From positions 434,001 through 498,000 of the forward strand of contig NZ_JAJVDH010000002.1 of assembly GCF_022758145.1 (NCBI RefSeq): 64,000 bases of DNA. Reading direction: 5' to 3'. This DNA comes from Pontibacter vulgaris (GTDB lineage: Bacteria; Bacteroidota; Bacteroidia; Cytophagales; Hymenobacteraceae). The notes beneath the pieces were generated by a model. That model was given only the letters and a program-made list of their open reading frames with translations, had not been told where the DNA came from and searched no databases. Positions 16,628 to 25,227 of the stretch are shown here, in pieces (the first letter of the stretch is position 1; every line of letters starts with the position of its first letter). A program made the position numbers and the translations under genes.

Positions 16628-17932
16628 ATGCCATATTTATTTACTTCTGAGTCTGTTTCAGAAGGTCACCCAGATAAGGTTGCGGACCAGATTTCGGATG
16701 CCCTCCTTGATGAATTTTTAAAACAGGATCCTCAGTCTAAAGTAGCCTGCGAAACACTTGTAACCACTGGGTTGGTTGTGCTGAGCGGTGAAGTGAAAAC
16801 GGATGGTTATGTTGATGTGCAAAAAGTCGCCCGCGATGTAATTAAGCGCATTGGCTATACCAAGTCTGAATATATGTTTGATGCGGATGCCTGCGGAATT
16901 ATTTCTGCTATCCATGGTCAGTCAAGTGATATAAACCAGGGCGTTGAACGTGCTAACCCGGAAGATCAGGGGGCCGGCGATCAGGGTATGATGTTTGGTT
17001 ACGCTACAAACGAAACCGACAACTACATGCCATTAGCGCTTAGCATTTCGCACCTGTTGCTGCAGGAGCTTGCCGCTATCCGTAAAGAAGGCAGAGAGAT
17101 GACTTACCTGCGTCCGGATGCAAAATCTCAGGTTACAATCCGTTACAGCGACAACCACGTTCCTGAAAAGATCGATACCATCGTAATCTCTACTCAGCAT
17201 GATGAGTTTGTAATGCCGAAAGCCGACACAGCAGAAGCAAGACAAGAAGCTGAAAAAGAGATGGTGCAGAAGATCAGCGAAGATATCAACAACATCCTGA
17301 TTCCGCGTGTACTTAACTTACTGCCGGAGCGTATCCAGAAGCTGTTTGATAACGAGATCGTTTACCACATTAACCCAACTGGCAAGTTTGTAATCGGTGG
17401 CCCGCACGGCGATACAGGCTTAACCGGCCGTAAAATCATCGTAGATACTTATGGTGGTAAGGGTGCTCACGGTGGGGGTGCTTTCTCAGGTAAAGATTCT
17501 TCTAAAGTAGACCGTTCTGCGGCTTACGCTGCCCGCCATATTGCTAAGAACTTAGTAGCTGCCGGTGTAGCAGATCAGGCGCTGGTGCAGGTTGCTTATG
17601 CAATTGGTGTTGCAAAGCCGGTTGGCTTGTATGTAACTACCTATGGCTCTACTAAGGCAAAAGATGCAGCTGGCAATATTATGAGCGATGGCGAAATTGC
17701 TGAAAAAGTAAGCCAGTTGTTCGATATGCGCCCATATGCAATTGTACAGCGTTATGGCCTACAAAACCCGATCTTCTCAGAAACGGCAGCTTATGGCCAC
17801 ATGGGCCGCACGCCAGGTATAAAGAAGGTTGAGTTTGTAAAGAATGGCCAGGTTGAGGTGAAAGAGTTCGAAACGTTTACATGGGAAAAACTTGACTATG
17901 TAGATAAGATCAAGCAGGCTTTCAACCTATAG
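16628..17932 (+). CDS. metK: S-adenosylmethionine synthetase
   Basis: This enzyme makes S-adenosylmethionine from methionine and ATP in the cytoplasm. The N-terminus shows [20 protein letters not shown] (family pattern with His14, Asp16, Lys17). The middle holds [20 protein letters not shown] and the phosphate-binding loop [20 protein letters not shown] (in part). The length of 434 aa is near the upper end because of a central insertion around residues 185-220. It is a monocistronic unit with its own terminator. Codon use looks optimised and the gene lacks the AAGTATA heptamer common elsewhere, as expected for high expression. ahcY, the next step after methyl transfer, is also in this window at 49.2 kb. 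Confidence 0.98.
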   Translation: MPYLFTSESVSEGHPDKVADQISDALLDEFLKQDPQSKVACETLVTTGLVVLSGEVKTDGYVDVQKVARDVIKRIGYTKSEYMFDADACGIISAIHGQSSDINQGVERANPEDQGAGDQGMMFGYATNETDNYMPLALSISHLLLQELAAIRKEGREMTYLRPDAKSQVTIRYSDNHVPEKIDTIVISTQHDEFVMPKADTAEARQEAEKEMVQKISEDINNILIPRVLNLLPERIQKLFDNEIVYHINPTGKFVIGGPHGDTGLTGRKIIVDTYGGKGAHGGGAFSGKDSSKVDRSAAYAARHIAKNLVAAGVADQALVQVAYAIGVAKPVGLYVTTYGSTKAKDAAGNIMSDGEIAEKVSQLFDMRPYAIVQRYGLQNPIFSETAAYGHMGRTPGIKKVEFVKNGQVEVKEFETFTWEKLDYVDKIKQAFNL

Positions 17933-17970
17933 TTCAGCATAAAGTATAATTTACTTTCTAAGTATAAAAG

Positions 17971-17998
17971 AAAAGGCCCGTTGTACAACGGGCCTTTT
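17971..17998. terminator. Bidirectional terminator between metK and hpf
   Basis: A 28-base perfect palindrome: AAAAGGCCCGTTGT pairs with ACAACGGGCCTTTT. It is flanked by A-rich and T-rich sequence, so it can stop transcription from either side. Confidence 0.92.
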
Positions 17999-18017
17999 CT
18001 TTTATACCTGATTATGG

Positions 18018-18317
18018 TTAATGTGCGTTTTGCTTTTCTTTATACTTTTTAAGCTGTTTGCGCATAGCTTCAATAGCTGCGTCAGCGGCTGCTTCAAATG
18101 ATGGGGCATCTTCTTTAGAGAATAAAGTAGAGCCGGGTACAAATAGCTTGAGTTCTACAGTTTTATTGTCGTTGCCGTCGTTGTTATTATTTTTAAGGAA
18201 CACTTCGCCCTCTACTATGCGGTCGTAAAATGTTTCCAGTTTGTCTACTCTTTGTTTGATAAAATCGGATAGCTGAGCGTCAGCTTCGAAGTGGATAGAG
18301 TGCATCTGTAGCTTCAT
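18018..18317 (-). CDS. hpf: Ribosome hibernation-promoting factor, short form
   Basis: This 99-residue protein of the HPF/RaiA (S30AE) family binds the ribosome decoding centre and helps inactivate ribosomes in slow growth. The start MKLQMHSIHFEADAQLSDFI and the segment KLETFYDRIVEGEVFLK fit the beta-alpha-beta-beta-beta-alpha fold, ending in a Lys-rich tail. It lacks the C-terminal dimerisation domain of the long form. It is the last gene of rpsU-xer-hpf, 24 bases after xer. Confidence 0.92.
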   Translation of the reverse strand: MKLQMHSIHFEADAQLSDFIKQRVDKLETFYDRIVEGEVFLKNNNNDGNDNKTVELKLFVPGSTLFSKEDAPSFEAAADAAIEAMRKQLKKYKEKQNAH

Positions 18318-18341
18318 AGAAGTATCTGTTTAAAGGTTAAA

Positions 18342-19220
18342 TTATGCTTTAGGATGTGCCTTCTCGAAAATCGATTTAAGTTTCTCGATAGAGTTGTGGG
18401 TATAAACTTGTGTAGCTGCCAGGCTTGAGTGGCCTAATAATTCTTTAATAGCATTAAGATCTGCTCCATTATTGAGCAAGTGCGTAGCAAAAGAATGGCG
18501 CAGCACGTGTGGGCTGTTATGTTCAGAAGTTGTTACCAAGCTGATATACTTTTTTACCACACGATATACAAATTTAGGATATACCGGACGTGCCTTATTA
18601 GTAACGAGCAGCTTTTCGGAATTGTTATCGGTAAAATAGGTTTTCTTCAGCGCAGTATAATTTTCCAGGCAGGTAAGCAGCGAATCGTTAATAGGAACAA
18701 TACGCTCTTTATTGCCCTTGCCCAGTACCCTTACAGTTCTGGCTCTCAGATCTATATCTGAGTGGCTGATGTTCACAAGCTCGGCTAATCGGATGCCTGT
18801 GCCGTACAAAAATTCAAGTATAAGCCTGTCGCGCTGGCCCTCAAAATTTTCTTCAAATTCAAAGCTATCCAGGAAAGAGTTAAAAGGCTCTTCGAGTACA
18901 AAGCCCGGTAGTTTCTTAGAAACCTTTGGTGCTTTTATGCGCAGCATAGGGTTGGCAGGTATGCGCTGCTGTGAAAGTAAAAACCTGTAGTAAGAGCGGA
19001 GGCAGGCAATTTTACGGTTGATAGAGCGCGGCTGAATATGCTGCTGTACCAATGTAAGTAGCCAGGAACGGATAATGGTATGATCTGCCTCGGCTGGATC
19101 GGTAATCTGGTATACTTGCTCTAAGTAATTTGAGAATTGTCCCAGGTCGGTGTGGTAGGAGGTAAGGGTATGGGGGCTATACCGCTTTTCGTATTGTAGG
19201 TACTTAAAAAATAATTCCAT
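18342..19220 (-). CDS. Tyrosine recombinase, XerC/XerD type
   Basis: This site-specific recombinase probably resolves chromosome dimers at dif. It has the N-terminal SAM-like core-binding domain (residues about 1-85; KYLQYEKRYSPHTLTSY) and the C-terminal catalytic domain. Catalytic residues visible are Arg in GTGIRLAEL, Lys in GKGNKERIVP, HxxR in HVLRHSFATHLLNNG, His in LLGHSSLAATQVYTH and the nucleophile Tyr in that same segment. The length of 292 aa is standard. The rpsU-xer-hpf order is a known Bacteroidota arrangement, so this is a housekeeping Xer and not an integrase. XerC versus XerD cannot be decided from the sequence alone. Confidence 0.93.
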   Translation of the reverse strand: MELFFKYLQYEKRYSPHTLTSYHTDLGQFSNYLEQVYQITDPAEADHTIIRSWLLTLVQQHIQPRSINRKIACLRSYYRFLLSQQRIPANPMLRIKAPKVSKKLPGFVLEEPFNSFLDSFEFEENFEGQRDRLILEFLYGTGIRLAELVNISHSDIDLRARTVRVLGKGNKERIVPINDSLLTCLENYTALKKTYFTDNNSEKLLVTNKARPVYPKFVYRVVKKYISLVTTSEHNSPHVLRHSFATHLLNNGADLNAIKELLGHSSLAATQVYTHNSIEKLKSIFEKAHPKA

Positions 19221-19290
19221 AAACTAGTATACCTGATGGGTGAATCAGCTATACTAATTTATGGAAAAATAAGATATGTTGGTAGAAAGA

Positions 19291-19485
19291 CTAGTAGTTA
19301 TCTTTCGCGAAAAGCGTCTGGATGTATCTAGCTTTCTCTTTCTGCTTTCTCTTTGTGATAGATGGCTTCTGGAAGAAAGTTCTTGATCTTAGCTCTTTAA
19401 GAACACCAGTTCTTTCGAATTTCTTCTTGAATCTTTTTAATGCACGGTCTACAGACTCGTTATCCTTTACGTTTACAATTATCAT
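19291..19485 (-). CDS. rpsU: 30S ribosomal protein S21
   Basis: This is the small-subunit protein S21, 64 aa from the ATG at 19485. It starts MIIVNVKDNESVDRALKRFK and carries the basic pattern KKFERTGVLKELRSR...FQKPSITKRKQKEKARY. An in-frame extension upstream exists but crosses the predicted promoter, so the internal ATG is correct. It is the first gene of rpsU-xer-hpf, 70 bases before xer. Confidence 0.97.
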   Translation of the reverse strand: MIIVNVKDNESVDRALKRFKKKFERTGVLKELRSRTFFQKPSITKRKQKEKARYIQTLFAKDNY

Positions 19486-19523
19486 GTTATTTTTATTACT
19501 GCTTCTTTCGATATTTTGGATTG

Positions 19524-19531
19524 CAAATTTA
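19524..19531 (-). promoter_or_regulatory. Promoter -7 element for rpsU-xer-hpf
   Basis: On the minus strand TAAATTTG matches TAnnTTTG, about 40 bases upstream of the rpsU ATG. This also rules out the longer in-frame start. Confidence 0.6.
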
Positions 19532-19656
19532 CACAAGCTTTATCTTATAAATCAATAGATTGAGTAAATTATTTATCTCAAACTACGATAAAAGTGCCGC
19601 AAATGTGTATTTTTTGTGTGGCAGCGATAGATTTTTACATGCTTTCGCTGGTAATG

Positions 19657-20796
19657 TTATTTTAAAATGGCTCTGGAAATCACCAGTTTCTGTATCTCGC
19701 TGGTGCCTTCGCCTATAGTGCATAGTTTAGCATCGCGGTAATATTTTTCGGCAGGGTAATCTTTTGTAAAGCCATAGCCACCAAAGATCTGAACTGCTTC
19801 GTTTGCCACTCTAACCGATACTTCAGAAGCATATAGTTTGGCCATAGCAGATTCCTTATTCACGTTCAGGCCGCGGTTTTTCATGTCGGCAGCCTGGTAA
19901 GTTAACAAAGAGGCAGCTTCTATTTCAGTAGCCATATCTGCTAATTTAAAGGCAATGCCCTGGAAGCTGGAAATAGGTTTGTTAAACTGGCTGCGCTCCT
20001 GCGAGTAGGCCAAAGCCGCTTCAAATGCACCCTGCGCAATGCCCAACGATAAAGCTGCAATAGAAATGCGGCCACCGTCCAGCACTTTCATCGCCTGTAT
20101 AAAACCTTCGCCAACTTTGCCTAGTATCTGGCTCTTATGTACGCGGCAGTCCTGGAAAATAAGTTCTGTAGTTTCTGAAGCGCGCATACCCAGTTTGTCT
20201 TCTTTGCGGCCTGCACTAAAACCCGGTGTGCCCTTCTCGATTACGAAAGCCGTCATACCGTGCGAGTCGCCAACTTCGCCTGTGCGAACTATAACCACGG
20301 CCACATTACCGGATTTACCGTGTGTGATGAAATTTTTGGCGCCGTTAATTACGTAGTAGTCGCCGTCTTCTACAGCTACCGTGCGCATGTTGCCGGCATC
20401 AGAACCAGTGTTTGGCTCCGTTAAGCCCCAGGCACCAATCCACTCGGCGGTTGCAAGCTTTGGCAGGTATTTCTGTTTCTGCTCCTCGTTACCGAAAGCC
20501 AGAATGTGGCCGGTGCAAAGCGAATTGTGCGCCGCCATCGAAAGACCGATAGAACCATCAATCTTAGATAACTCGGCAATAGCTGTTACATACTCCAGGT
20601 AACCGAAACCCGATCCGCCGTACTCCGTTGGCACCAGTACGCCCATCAGCCCCAGTTCGCCTAATTGCTTGAACACCTCTACCGGAAACTCCTGGCTGTC
20701 GTCCCACTCCCGCATTTTAGGCTTGATGTGTTTCGCTCCGAAGTCCCGGACCATGTCCGCGATCATGCGCTGGTTTTCTGTTTGTTTTAATTCCAT
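19657..20796 (-). CDS. Acyl-CoA dehydrogenase
   Basis: This FAD enzyme introduces a double bond into acyl-CoA thioesters, in fatty-acid or branched-chain amino-acid breakdown. Its 379 residues match the short/medium-chain class. Visible are the N-terminal helical domain (ENQRMIADMVRDFGAKHIKP), the beta-domain motif WGLTEPNTGSDAGNMRT (about 123-139) and the C-terminal FAD region IFGGYGFTKDYPAEKYYRDAK (in part). The catalytic base is Glu363 in GEGTSEIQ, the usual position for this class. It is monocistronic. The chain-length preference is not decidable here. Confidence 0.96.
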   Translation of the reverse strand: MELKQTENQRMIADMVRDFGAKHIKPKMREWDDSQEFPVEVFKQLGELGLMGVLVPTEYGGSGFGYLEYVTAIAELSKIDGSIGLSMAAHNSLCTGHILAFGNEEQKQKYLPKLATAEWIGAWGLTEPNTGSDAGNMRTVAVEDGDYYVINGAKNFITHGKSGNVAVVIVRTGEVGDSHGMTAFVIEKGTPGFSAGRKEDKLGMRASETTELIFQDCRVHKSQILGKVGEGFIQAMKVLDGGRISIAALSLGIAQGAFEAALAYSQERSQFNKPISSFQGIAFKLADMATEIEAASLLTYQAADMKNRGLNVNKESAMAKLYASEVSVRVANEAVQIFGGYGFTKDYPAEKYYRDAKLCTIGEGTSEIQKLVISRAILK

Positions 20797-20860
20797 CTAT
20801 AGTTTGTTGTAGAAATTTTTAAGGTCGGGTATATAACGGGTTACAACTATGCGTTGTTTA

Positions 20861-20868
20861 CAAAACTA
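20861..20868 (-). promoter_or_regulatory. Promoter -7 element for the acyl-CoA dehydrogenase
   Basis: Minus-strand TAGTTTTG matches TAnnTTTG, about 65 bases upstream of the start codon. Confidence 0.5.
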
Positions 20869-20992
20869 TACATTTTATAATAATCACCCAATTTAAAAGG
20901 TATAATACGGTGCTCCGTGTTTATAAGGGGTATTAAGCAGCTGTATAGGGGTGTAAGTTTTGATAGTGCTTATAATTTGCGTTATTTTGAAA

Positions 20993-21000
20993 TACGTTTG
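20993..21000 (+). promoter_or_regulatory. Promoter -7 element for the PHP-phosphatase operon
   Basis: TACGTTTG matches TAnnTTTG and lies 53 bases before the ATG at 21054. A TTTG exists at 20976-20979 but the 13-base spacing is short. Confidence 0.5.
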
Positions 21001-21053
21001 CCCCGTTAACGGCACATTATTGGCTTATATGCCATTATACCTGATTTTTGTTA

Positions 21054-21803
21054 ATGATACAGTTTTTCAAGGACTTATTCGGACGTAACGATGCTACTCC
21101 CTCCCTCACGTTAGAGGCATTGGGTGTGGATATGCATTCGCATATACTTCCGGGGCTGGATGATGGGGCCGATACAATGGAGCGGTCTGTGGAGTTGGTG
21201 CAAACCATGAAAAACCTGGGCTACCGCAAATTGATCATGACACCGCACATCATGAGCGATTTCTATAAAAACACACCTGCTGGTATACGTGAGCGCTTGC
21301 AACAACTGCAGGAAGCTGTGGCTGCCGCCGGTATTGATATGGAGCTTGCCTGTGCCGCCGAGCATTACCTGGATGAAGGTTTCCTGGATAAGCTGGAAAA
21401 AGGAGAGGAGTTGTTAACATTCGGGGATAACTACTTGTTATTTGAGACCTCGTTCATGAACGAGCCGCTTAATTTAAGAGAGGCGATCTTCCGGATGCGG
21501 TCTTATGGGTATAAACCTGTGCTGGCTCACCCGGAGCGCTACACTTTCTTTTATGGTAAGTTCGATGAATTGCTGGAGCTGCGCGAGCAGGGTGTTTTAC
21601 TGCAGCCTAATCTAAACTCGTTAGCAGGCTATTACTCACCGGCGGCAAAACAGGTAGCGGAGCGGTTAATAGATGCCGGTCAGATAGATTTTCTAGGCTC
21701 GGATACCCATAGTTTAAAACACACAAACGTGCTGCAGAAAGTGGTGAGCTGCAAATACCTGCAAAAGGCACTTGCACTTCCATTGCTTAACAATCAGCTT
21801 TAG
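21054..21803 (+). CDS. PHP-fold tyrosine-protein phosphatase (CpsB/YwqE family)
   Basis: This is a manganese-dependent phosphatase of the PHP superfamily; relatives dephosphorylate bacterial tyrosine kinases that control capsule or exopolysaccharide export. Metal-binding motifs appear in order: DMHSHILPGLDDGA (about residues 27-40), TPHIMSD (about 65-71), AAEHYLDE, LAHPERY and GSDTHS near the C-terminus. The length is 249 aa from the ATG at 21054; a TTG at 21048 is in frame but less likely. It heads a run of four same-strand genes (spacings 26, 66 and 6 bases). No kinase or Wza-like export gene is in the window, so its target is unknown. Confidence 0.9.
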   Translation: MIQFFKDLFGRNDATPSLTLEALGVDMHSHILPGLDDGADTMERSVELVQTMKNLGYRKLIMTPHIMSDFYKNTPAGIRERLQQLQEAVAAAGIDMELACAAEHYLDEGFLDKLEKGEELLTFGDNYLLFETSFMNEPLNLREAIFRMRSYGYKPVLAHPERYTFFYGKFDELLELREQGVLLQPNLNSLAGYYSPAAKQVAERLIDAGQIDFLGSDTHSLKHTNVLQKVVSCKYLQKALALPLLNNQL

Positions 21804-21829
21804 TATTCTTCCAATTTATACTTGCGACC

Positions 21830-22831
21830 ATGGTTTTTGTAACAGGCGGTAGTGGCCTGATCGGCAGCTTTCTTATTCAGGCGCTTCTTGAGCAAGGGCA
21901 CCAGGTAAAGGCCATTTACAGAGGGCAAGTGCCAGGTATACCCGGAGCTGAGCAGGTGCAATGGCTGGAAGGCGATATTCTGGATCCTGTGTTTTTGCGA
22001 AGTGCTCTGGAGGATGTGAAGTATGTATTTCATAGTGCCGGCCTGGTATCGTATGCACCACAGGATGTGGAATTGCTGAAGCAGATAAATGTGGAAGGCA
22101 CAGCGAATATAGTAGATGCCTGCCTGGAACAACAAAGTATAAAGCTCTGCCATGTAAGCTCTATTGCAGCGGTGGGCCGGCCCAAAGGCTCTACAACCTT
22201 AACCGAAAAAGACAAATGGGACCAGGCCGAAGAACACTCAGCCTATGCCAGTTCTAAATATTTTGGCGAGCTGGAAGTATGGCGCGGCATTTCTGAAGGC
22301 TTGAATGCAGTAATCGTAAACCCATCGGTGGTGCTTGGCCCCGCCGACTGGACCCGCAGCAGCACACGCCTGTTTAAGTATGTTTTTGACCAGAAAAGCT
22401 TTTACACTAAGGGCAGCGCCAATTTTGTAGATGTGCGCGATGTGGTAGAGGCCATGCTTCAGCTTACTTTTTCAGACATAACCGGCGAGCGGTTTATACT
22501 TAATGCCGGCCAGCTTACCTATAAAGAATTCTTTGAACGCGTAGCAGGTTGCCTGGGGAAAAAAGCTCCGGGTATAAAAGTGCCCGCTGCCTTAGCCGAA
22601 GTAGTTTGGCGAGCAGAGCGCGTACGCTCCTGGCTTACCGGCAGCAGGCCGTTAATTACAAAAGATACAGCCCGCGTGGCAAGTAAAACACACTTATTCA
22701 GTAACAATAAAGTAAGTGCCGCCATCGGGTTAGAGTTCCGGCCATTAGATGAAACCATAGCCTGGAGCTGCAGCCGGTTGCTGGCATTGGCAAGTGCCGC
22801 AACAACACCAGAAACGGCCAATTCTAACTAA
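21830..22831 (+). CDS. Extended SDR-family NAD-dependent epimerase/dehydratase-like protein
   Basis: This 333-residue protein has a Rossmann start with GGSGLIGSFLIQALLEQGHQ, the extended-SDR glycine motif. It has HSAGLVSY in the fourth strand region and the catalytic YASSK (Tyr and Lys, about residues 141-145), followed by NPSVVLGP. This is the arrangement of sugar-nucleotide epimerases and dihydroflavonol-reductase-like enzymes. The substrate is unknown. It lies 26 bases after the PHP phosphatase and is probably cotranscribed. Confidence 0.9.
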   Translation: MVFVTGGSGLIGSFLIQALLEQGHQVKAIYRGQVPGIPGAEQVQWLEGDILDPVFLRSALEDVKYVFHSAGLVSYAPQDVELLKQINVEGTANIVDACLEQQSIKLCHVSSIAAVGRPKGSTTLTEKDKWDQAEEHSAYASSKYFGELEVWRGISEGLNAVIVNPSVVLGPADWTRSSTRLFKYVFDQKSFYTKGSANFVDVRDVVEAMLQLTFSDITGERFILNAGQLTYKEFFERVAGCLGKKAPGIKVPAALAEVVWRAERVRSWLTGSRPLITKDTARVASKTHLFSNNKVSAAIGLEFRPLDETIAWSCSRLLALASAATTPETANSN

Positions 22832-22897
22832 ACTATTTGCAGTAGATAAATGTAGTATGACAAAGGCTGTTTTAACCCAGCCTGTTGGATATAGGAG

Positions 22898-24295
22898 ATG
22901 AAAGATAATTTTGATGAGAACAGCGAAGAACTTGAACTGATACAGCGGTTCGAGCAGATGCTGGGAAGTAATGAGACTGCTTTTTTTGACCTTACTGATT
23001 TTGAATATATAATAGACCATTACACGGCTAACTTCGACTATAAGAAAGCGATACTAGCCTGTGATTCTGCTATTGCCCAGTACCCTTTTTCTTCTGAGCT
23101 GCTGATAGATAAAGCACAGCTGCTGGCCATGTCCGGAAAATTCGACGATGCCCTTACGCTAATTGAGCAGGTAGCTGAAACAGAGATGGAAAACCCGGAT
23201 GTGTCGCTGACGCGTGGTATTATTTATACCCAGCGAGGCGATTACCGCGATGCCATAGATCAGTTTAAGAAAGCACTGGCTTACGCCGAAGACCGTGACG
23301 ATATATACTTTAACATTGGCCTTACTTACCAGAGTTGGGGCAAATTCAGCTCGGCTATCAAGTACTATAAAAAGTGCATCACACTGAACGTAGAGAATGA
23401 GGCAGCCATGCAGGAAATTGTATACTGCATGGAGGTAACGGGTACTTTGCGCGAACACCTGCCATTTTTCCAGGAGTTTGTAGACGCCGATCCATACTCA
23501 TATGTAGCCTGGTTTAACCTGGGTAACGTGTATAACAAGCTTGGCTCTTACGACAAAGCCATTGCCGCTTACGATTATGCCACTATTATTAAGGCTGATT
23601 TTATTACGGCTTATAACAACATGGCCAATGCCTATGTGTATCTGGGCGAGTATACCAAAGCTATAGAGGCCTTTAACCAGATGCTGGAGCAAGGCTCGCC
23701 ATCGGCAGAAGTATATTGTAATATAGGCGAGTGCTACGAAAAACTGCTGCAGTGGGACCTTTCAAGGCGCTATTACCAGAAATCCATCGACCTGGATCCG
23801 GAAATGGATGAAGCCTGGTTTGGTATTGGGGTTATCCTTGATGCGCAGGGCAAGTGGTACGAAGCAGTGCATTTCTTTAAAAAGGCGGTAAGCCTGTATG
23901 ATGATAGCCCTGACTACTGGGTGGCGCTTGCAGCCGCTGAATACCATGTAGGGCATGTGGTGTCGGCGCTCGAAAGTTATGCGCGTGCAGCCGAGGTGCA
24001 ACCCGACGATAAGGATATTTACCTGAACTGGTCGATTATACTTTACGAGCAGGGCAATTTTGAAGAAGCCACAGACATCATTCTTAATGCCATAGAACTG
24101 CAGCCAAATGAGGCTGAGCTATACTATAGGGCATGTGCTTATATGCTTTCGGCAGGAAAATATCGCGAAGCATACAATTATCTGGAAAATGCTTTAATTT
24201 TGGACTTCGAAAAACATAAGCTGCTCTTCGAGTTCTTCCCAGAGCTGGAGTCGCAGCGGGCATTATCCCGATTAATTGACCAGTACCGCAAATAA
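22898..24295 (+). CDS. Tetratricopeptide-repeat protein
   Basis: This 465-residue cytoplasmic-looking protein (no signal peptide) is built almost wholly of TPR units from about residue 40 to 450. Clear repeats are DAIDQFKKALAYAEDRDDIY, WFNLGNVYNKLGSYDKAIAA and YYRKSIDL-like segments. TPR arrays mount protein-protein contacts; a specific partner cannot be read. It has an acidic N-terminus (DNFDENSEELELIQ). It lies 66 bases after the SDR gene and 6 bases before the ComA-like gene, so the three form an operon. An AGGAG lies immediately upstream of the ATG, unusual in this window. Confidence 0.9.
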   Translation: MKDNFDENSEELELIQRFEQMLGSNETAFFDLTDFEYIIDHYTANFDYKKAILACDSAIAQYPFSSELLIDKAQLLAMSGKFDDALTLIEQVAETEMENPDVSLTRGIIYTQRGDYRDAIDQFKKALAYAEDRDDIYFNIGLTYQSWGKFSSAIKYYKKCITLNVENEAAMQEIVYCMEVTGTLREHLPFFQEFVDADPYSYVAWFNLGNVYNKLGSYDKAIAAYDYATIIKADFITAYNNMANAYVYLGEYTKAIEAFNQMLEQGSPSAEVYCNIGECYEKLLQWDLSRRYYQKSIDLDPEMDEAWFGIGVILDAQGKWYEAVHFFKKAVSLYDDSPDYWVALAAAEYHVGHVVSALESYARAAEVQPDDKDIYLNWSIILYEQGNFEEATDIILNAIELQPNEAELYYRACAYMLSAGKYREAYNYLENALILDFEKHKLLFEFFPELESQRALSRLIDQYRK

Positions 24296-24301
24296 AAAAG
24301 C

Positions 24302-25084
24302 ATGAACTATACGTTGAATAACCTGCCGGAGCGTGATGTAAAACCACGCGAAAAGGGCTTTACCATGGCTATGGATAAAGGTCTGAGCATTCGGGAGGTA
24401 GAAAACTTCCTGGAAGTAGCCGGGGACTATGTTGACATTGTGAAATTGGGCTGGGCCACCTCGTATGTGGTGCCTAACCTGCAGCAAAAACTGGATGTAT
24501 ACAAAGCAGCCGGAATTCCGGTATACTTTGGAGGTACGCTTTTCGAGGCCTTTATCGTGCGCAATCAGTTTGACGACTACCGCCGCATCCTGGACAAGTA
24601 TAACATGAACTTTGCTGAAGTATCAGACGGTTCTATCGTGCTGGACCATGGCAAAAAATGCGAATACATTCAGACGCTTTCTGAGCAGGTAACTGTTCTT
24701 TCAGAGGTTGGTTCTAAAGATGCTGAGAAGATCATCCCGCCATACATGTGGATAAAGCTGATGCAGGCCGAGCTGGATGCAGGTGCCTGGAAAGTGATTG
24801 GTGAAGCCCGTGAAGGTGGTAATGTTGGTTTGTTCCGTTCTACCGGCGAAGTACGTAGCGGCCTTGTGGAAGAGATTCTGACAAAGATCCCGTTTGAAAA
24901 GATATTGTGGGAAGCTCCTCAGAAAGCACAGCAAGTATGGTTTATTAAACTGCTGGGTGCCAATGTAAACCTTGGTAACATCGCGCCAAACGAGGTTGTA
25001 CCTTTAGAAACAATCCGTTTAGGCTTGCGCGGCGATACTTTCTTCCATTTCCTGGGAGATGAAGCCGCAGCTTATAAAGGCTAA
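24302..25084 (+). CDS. Phosphosulfolactate synthase family protein (ComA-like)
   Basis: This 260-residue TIM-barrel protein belongs to the ComA family. ComA adds sulfite to phosphoenolpyruvate to give phosphosulfolactate, the first step of archaeal coenzyme M synthesis. Family-like segments are GFTMAMDKGLSIREVENFL (about 19-37), DYVDIVKLGWATSYV, PVYFGGTLFEAF, FAEVSDGSI and IKLMQAELDAGAWKVIGEAR (in part). There are no other coenzyme M genes here. In Bacteroidota the product may instead feed a sulfonate-containing metabolite or sulfonolipid; that is inference. It is the last gene of the four-gene run and ends at a terminator. Confidence 0.88.
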   Translation: MNYTLNNLPERDVKPREKGFTMAMDKGLSIREVENFLEVAGDYVDIVKLGWATSYVVPNLQQKLDVYKAAGIPVYFGGTLFEAFIVRNQFDDYRRILDKYNMNFAEVSDGSIVLDHGKKCEYIQTLSEQVTVLSEVGSKDAEKIIPPYMWIKLMQAELDAGAWKVIGEAREGGNVGLFRSTGEVRSGLVEEILTKIPFEKILWEAPQKAQQVWFIKLLGANVNLGNIAPNEVVPLETIRLGLRGDTFFHFLGDEAAAYKG

Positions 25085-25103
25085 ATATAAAACTCAATAT
25101 TTT

Positions 25104-25139
25104 AAATGCCCGTCAGACCACCTGAACGGGCATTTTTAT
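25104..25139 (+). terminator. Terminator after the ComA-like gene
   Basis: AAATGCCCGT at 25104-25113 pairs with ACGGGCATTT at 25126-25135, with a short inner CAG/CTG pairing, followed by T residues. Confidence 0.85.
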
Positions 25140-25141
25140 TT

Positions 25142-25149
25142 TAGCTTTG
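25142..25149 (+). promoter_or_regulatory. Promoter -7 element for aroE
   Basis: TAGCTTTG matches TAnnTTTG and directly follows the preceding terminator. The leader to the ATG at 25228 would be about 70 nt. Confidence 0.5.
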
Positions 25150-25227
25150 TATACAAGGTGTCGGTAAACGAGCAAGTTATCTGCCTTTATATGAGTTTCA
25201 GGTATCAAAATTATACTTCCATAAAAG

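Noticed and set aside
18342..19220. Integrase marking a mobile element
   Set aside because: The Xer-type gene sits in the conserved rpsU-xer-hpf operon and no att repeats, transposase or cargo genes are nearby.
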